From: Chrysomallon squamiferum
Taxonomy: Eukaryota; Mollusca; Gastropoda; Neomphalida; Peltospiridae
Length of the DNA: 64,000 nucleotides
Assembly (NCBI GenBank): GCA_012295275.1
Contig: CM022665.1
Span: forward strand, 21,635,002 to 21,699,001
Reading direction: 5' to 3'
The position numbers and the translations under genes were made by a program. Below, piece after piece: positions 61,866-64,000 of this stretch. The notes under the pieces were generated by a model, which was given only the letters and a program-made list of their open reading frames with translations, did no database searches and was not told the origin of the DNA. The first letter of the stretch is position 1. Every line of letters begins with the position of its first letter.

Positions 61866-62006
61866 AATAATAATAATAATAATAATAAAGAAACAAAGAA
61901 AGAAAGAAAGAAAAAATAAATGAAATAAAATAAATAAATAAATAAAAAGAGAAATATTAATAAATTATTTTTTCAGCTAATAAAAGATGGGAGACATAAA
62001 GACTGA
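61450..62006 (+). CDS. Upstream ORF (18 codons, spliced) overlapping the start of the 328-aa gene
   Basis: ATG at 61450 begins MKMYLPTVK, the exon ends at 61476 at a strong GTAAGT donor, and the next exon starts at 61977 after TTTTTTCAG. The spliced frame reads nine more codons and stops at TGA 62004-62006, past the main ATG at 61987 in a different frame. Such an overlapping uORF usually lowers translation of the main frame. The exon boundaries are inferred from consensus only. Confidence 0.45.
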
Positions 62007-62973
62007 TTTTTCTCTGCGGAGACACGTAAGCATTGCTAAATTCTATGACTGGACAGGGGATCTTTTTCAGTGTGTGTCTGTCTCCAAATCCACCATTCAC
62101 GAAAACATGAACGACTTTCCACGCAGTCGCAGTGAAAAAGGAAAACTCCAGAACATTCCATGGTGTTCCGACGGTGTTCGCGTCACTCCAGGTCGGATGT
62201 ACTCTAGAGAGAAAGGTCAGTTCACAAAAGGACAAACTGACGTCATTAACGGACTATTTCAAAACCGAGGAAACCTGATTCAAAATGGAGTTTCGCAAAT
62301 CCCAGAGAGTCACAGTAAAGCTTGGCGAGTTGGTAAAGACTCCAGAAATGTCACAAGTCTCCATGGAAACAGATCAGACTCGGTTTGTTCCGGTGTATAT
62401 GCCGTCCCCGATGTAAAAACCTCTGAAAAAGTTACCTCAGTGCCACACTTAGTGGCGAGAAATAATAGACAGGAAGGTAAAAATATCTCGGGCGTTTTCA
62501 TCAGTCCCAAAACATTTAATGTGTTTCCATCGAAAGAAAAACTTTGTGAGAAAAAGCGAAATGTTAAGAAATCAGTTATAAAAGAAGATAAATCGGAATG
62601 TTCCGGACTATCGGCCGATGAGGACCAAAGCCGCGATAAAACAAACAAAAGAGTGGACCCCGAAAACATATCAACGTCCGGTGATAGGTTCTCTAACGAA
62701 GAGAAATATGGAAATACGTCACCACTTTCTGAGCCAGTGGCATTGGTTAAAGAGCGTTCGGAAGAGAGCGTGGAAGGAAGTGAAAACATAACGGCAGGAG
62801 AGAAATCGAGAAATCGACGGTTGCTGATGGAAGTATATTTACCAACGATACCACACGACCCAACAGAAGACGATATTCAGAAGTCGCTGCAGGAGGGGCG
62901 GCCGTTGTTAGAGAGAGAAAGTCCAATGAGTCATACTCATTTCAAATTCAAAACTTACTCGAATAGATATTAA
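61987..62973 (+). CDS. Uncharacterised 328-aa protein, coding region in one exon
   Basis: The longest non-repetitive open frame in the window. The start ATG has AAAG before and G after, 10 nt inside an exon whose acceptor is TTTTTTCAG at 61976. The N-terminal 120 residues look structured or conserved (RRHVSIAKFYDWTGDLFQC, NIPWCSDGVRVTPGRMYS). Residues about 120-270 are Ser/Lys/Glu-rich and probably disordered. The C-terminus has a compact motif (MEVYLPTIPHDPTEDDIQ) and ends FKTYSNRY. There is no signal peptide, membrane segment or known catalytic motif. AATAAA signals occur near 63355 and 63402. I do not recognise it; a lineage-restricted protein is possible. Codon use is unlike the surrounding microsatellite frames, supporting a real gene. 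Confidence 0.8.
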   Translation: MGDIKTDFSLRRHVSIAKFYDWTGDLFQCVSVSKSTIHENMNDFPRSRSEKGKLQNIPWCSDGVRVTPGRMYSREKGQFTKGQTDVINGLFQNRGNLIQNGVSQIPESHSKAWRVGKDSRNVTSLHGNRSDSVCSGVYAVPDVKTSEKVTSVPHLVARNNRQEGKNISGVFISPKTFNVFPSKEKLCEKKRNVKKSVIKEDKSECSGLSADEDQSRDKTNKRVDPENISTSGDRFSNEEKYGNTSPLSEPVALVKERSEESVEGSENITAGEKSRNRRLLMEVYLPTIPHDPTEDDIQKSLQEGRPLLERESPMSHTHFKFKTYSNRY

Positions 62974-62999
62974 AAATTAACTCTTTTATGCCACTCGCT

Positions 63000-63510
63000 T
63001 AATTTAACGTTCAACGAAATATATATATATATATATGTGTGTGTGTATATGAAGGAAATAGATAAAATCACAAAAAGAGCTCATCTAGGATTTCGGCGAT
63101 GTCAGGCGACTTTAATGGGGATGAATATGACTTACAAGTTAATATTATAAAGAAAAGAGAAAAATACATAGAAATATCTGAAAAGTAAAATAAAACATAT
63201 TGTACCATCTCTCAGAACTGAGTGTTTTTCACTCGATGCATAAATACATTTATTTCAAACTTGGGGTAAAAAAAAGATTGATTTATTAGAGGTATACTTC
63301 ACAAATTTCTGTTGAGCTGAAACATAATGTGATGCTAATTAATATTATAATCCAAATAAAACTTGTGCGTTGTTAGCAATAGTATTGTCATTGTTTTAAA
63401 CAATAAAAATATTTTAAAAAACGAAATCTGTCCTTTGTTAATAATAAAGTTTCCAGTAATATAGTAAAACCATGGAAATTTTAAAACGTTTTTTAATGTT
63501 TTAATTTTTT

Positions 63511-63543
<33 letters not shown>

Positions 63544-63930
63544 TTTTGTTTTTTGGTTTTATTTTATTTTTTTTTATTATTATTTTTTTTTGGGGGTTGT
63601 ATGCCTGTCATATTTTAATCTTGGCAGACCTGTGAAAACAGTAAAAACAACATCAATGAACACTAACAACAACAAAACTTGAACATTGTGAATACTGTGG
63701 ACTCGAATTAGAATATTTATTATACACTATAAAGTAATTATGAACCATATTAAAACCATCAGTTCTAACTATTACTGTTTATATTATGTTGTACGAAAAC
63801 CACTGTGGAATGAATACAAATATTTATTACGTCCTTAATGACATGTTATTATTATTACTACCGCTACTGCTATTAATAATAATCTTCACCATTATTTTTA
63901 ACATGATCATTATAATGATAATAATAATAA

Positions 63931-63965
<35 letters not shown>

Positions 63966-64000
63966 CATCGTCGTCGTAATCATTATTATAATGATGAATA
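63000..64000. other. 3' UTR and flank of the 328-aa gene
   Basis: Candidate AATAAA signals near 63355 and 63402, poly(T) at 63513-63541, and ATT runs to the window edge. No further gene. Confidence 0.5.

Noticed and set aside
62310-62789. 159-residue antisense frame
   Set aside because: Shadow of the 328-aa coding exon.

Overview
This is a window of animal nuclear DNA, most likely from a mollusc or another lophotrochozoan. It is AT-rich and saturated with microsatellites (CT/GA, TATG/TACA, AAT, CTA runs). Its genes have short phase-matched exons bounded by GT..AG, and it carries a molluscan-type SINE remnant and non-autonomous TA-target DNA transposons. No bacterial features, CRISPR arrays or RNA genes were recognised. 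The species is inferred, not proven.

Layout. 1-10 kb: repeat-rich sequence with no supported gene. 10.27-21.18 kb (minus): a seven-exon gene for a 174-residue protein with a possible ubiquitin-like N-terminus and a helical C-terminus; I do not recognise the family. 22.85-27.48 kb (minus) and 27.74-33.28 kb (plus): two nine-exon paralogous classical short-chain dehydrogenases, head to head across about 250 bp, with matching exon sizes. The plus copy has a one-base insertion in exon 8. 34.20-47.63 kb (minus): a four-exon death-effector-domain (DED) gene with an unusually long third intron. 35.9-44.2 kb (plus): three intronless AID/APOBEC-like cytidine deaminase loci inside that intron, on the opposite strand. 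52.4-59.1 kb (minus): two more deaminase loci. 61.4-63.0 kb (plus): a gene with a non-coding first exon and a single-exon 328-residue product of unknown function.

The main point of interest is the 34-60 kb block. It holds five loci of an invertebrate AID/APOBEC-like DNA/RNA deaminase family with the H-A-E ... S-P-C-x-x-C zinc/catalytic signature. Three are open (one divergent) and two are broken by single-base indels. Around them lie orphan deaminase fragments and repeated flanks, all signs of recent tandem and inverted duplication. Four loci share a TATA box about 80-100 bp upstream of a common start codon. GAAANNGAAA (IRF/ISRE-type) motifs occur near two loci, one of them next to a kappaB-like site. 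Nesting inside an apoptosis/immune adaptor-type gene suggests an innate-immunity locus evolving by birth and death. The antiviral or anti-transposon role is inference from the family, not shown by sequence.
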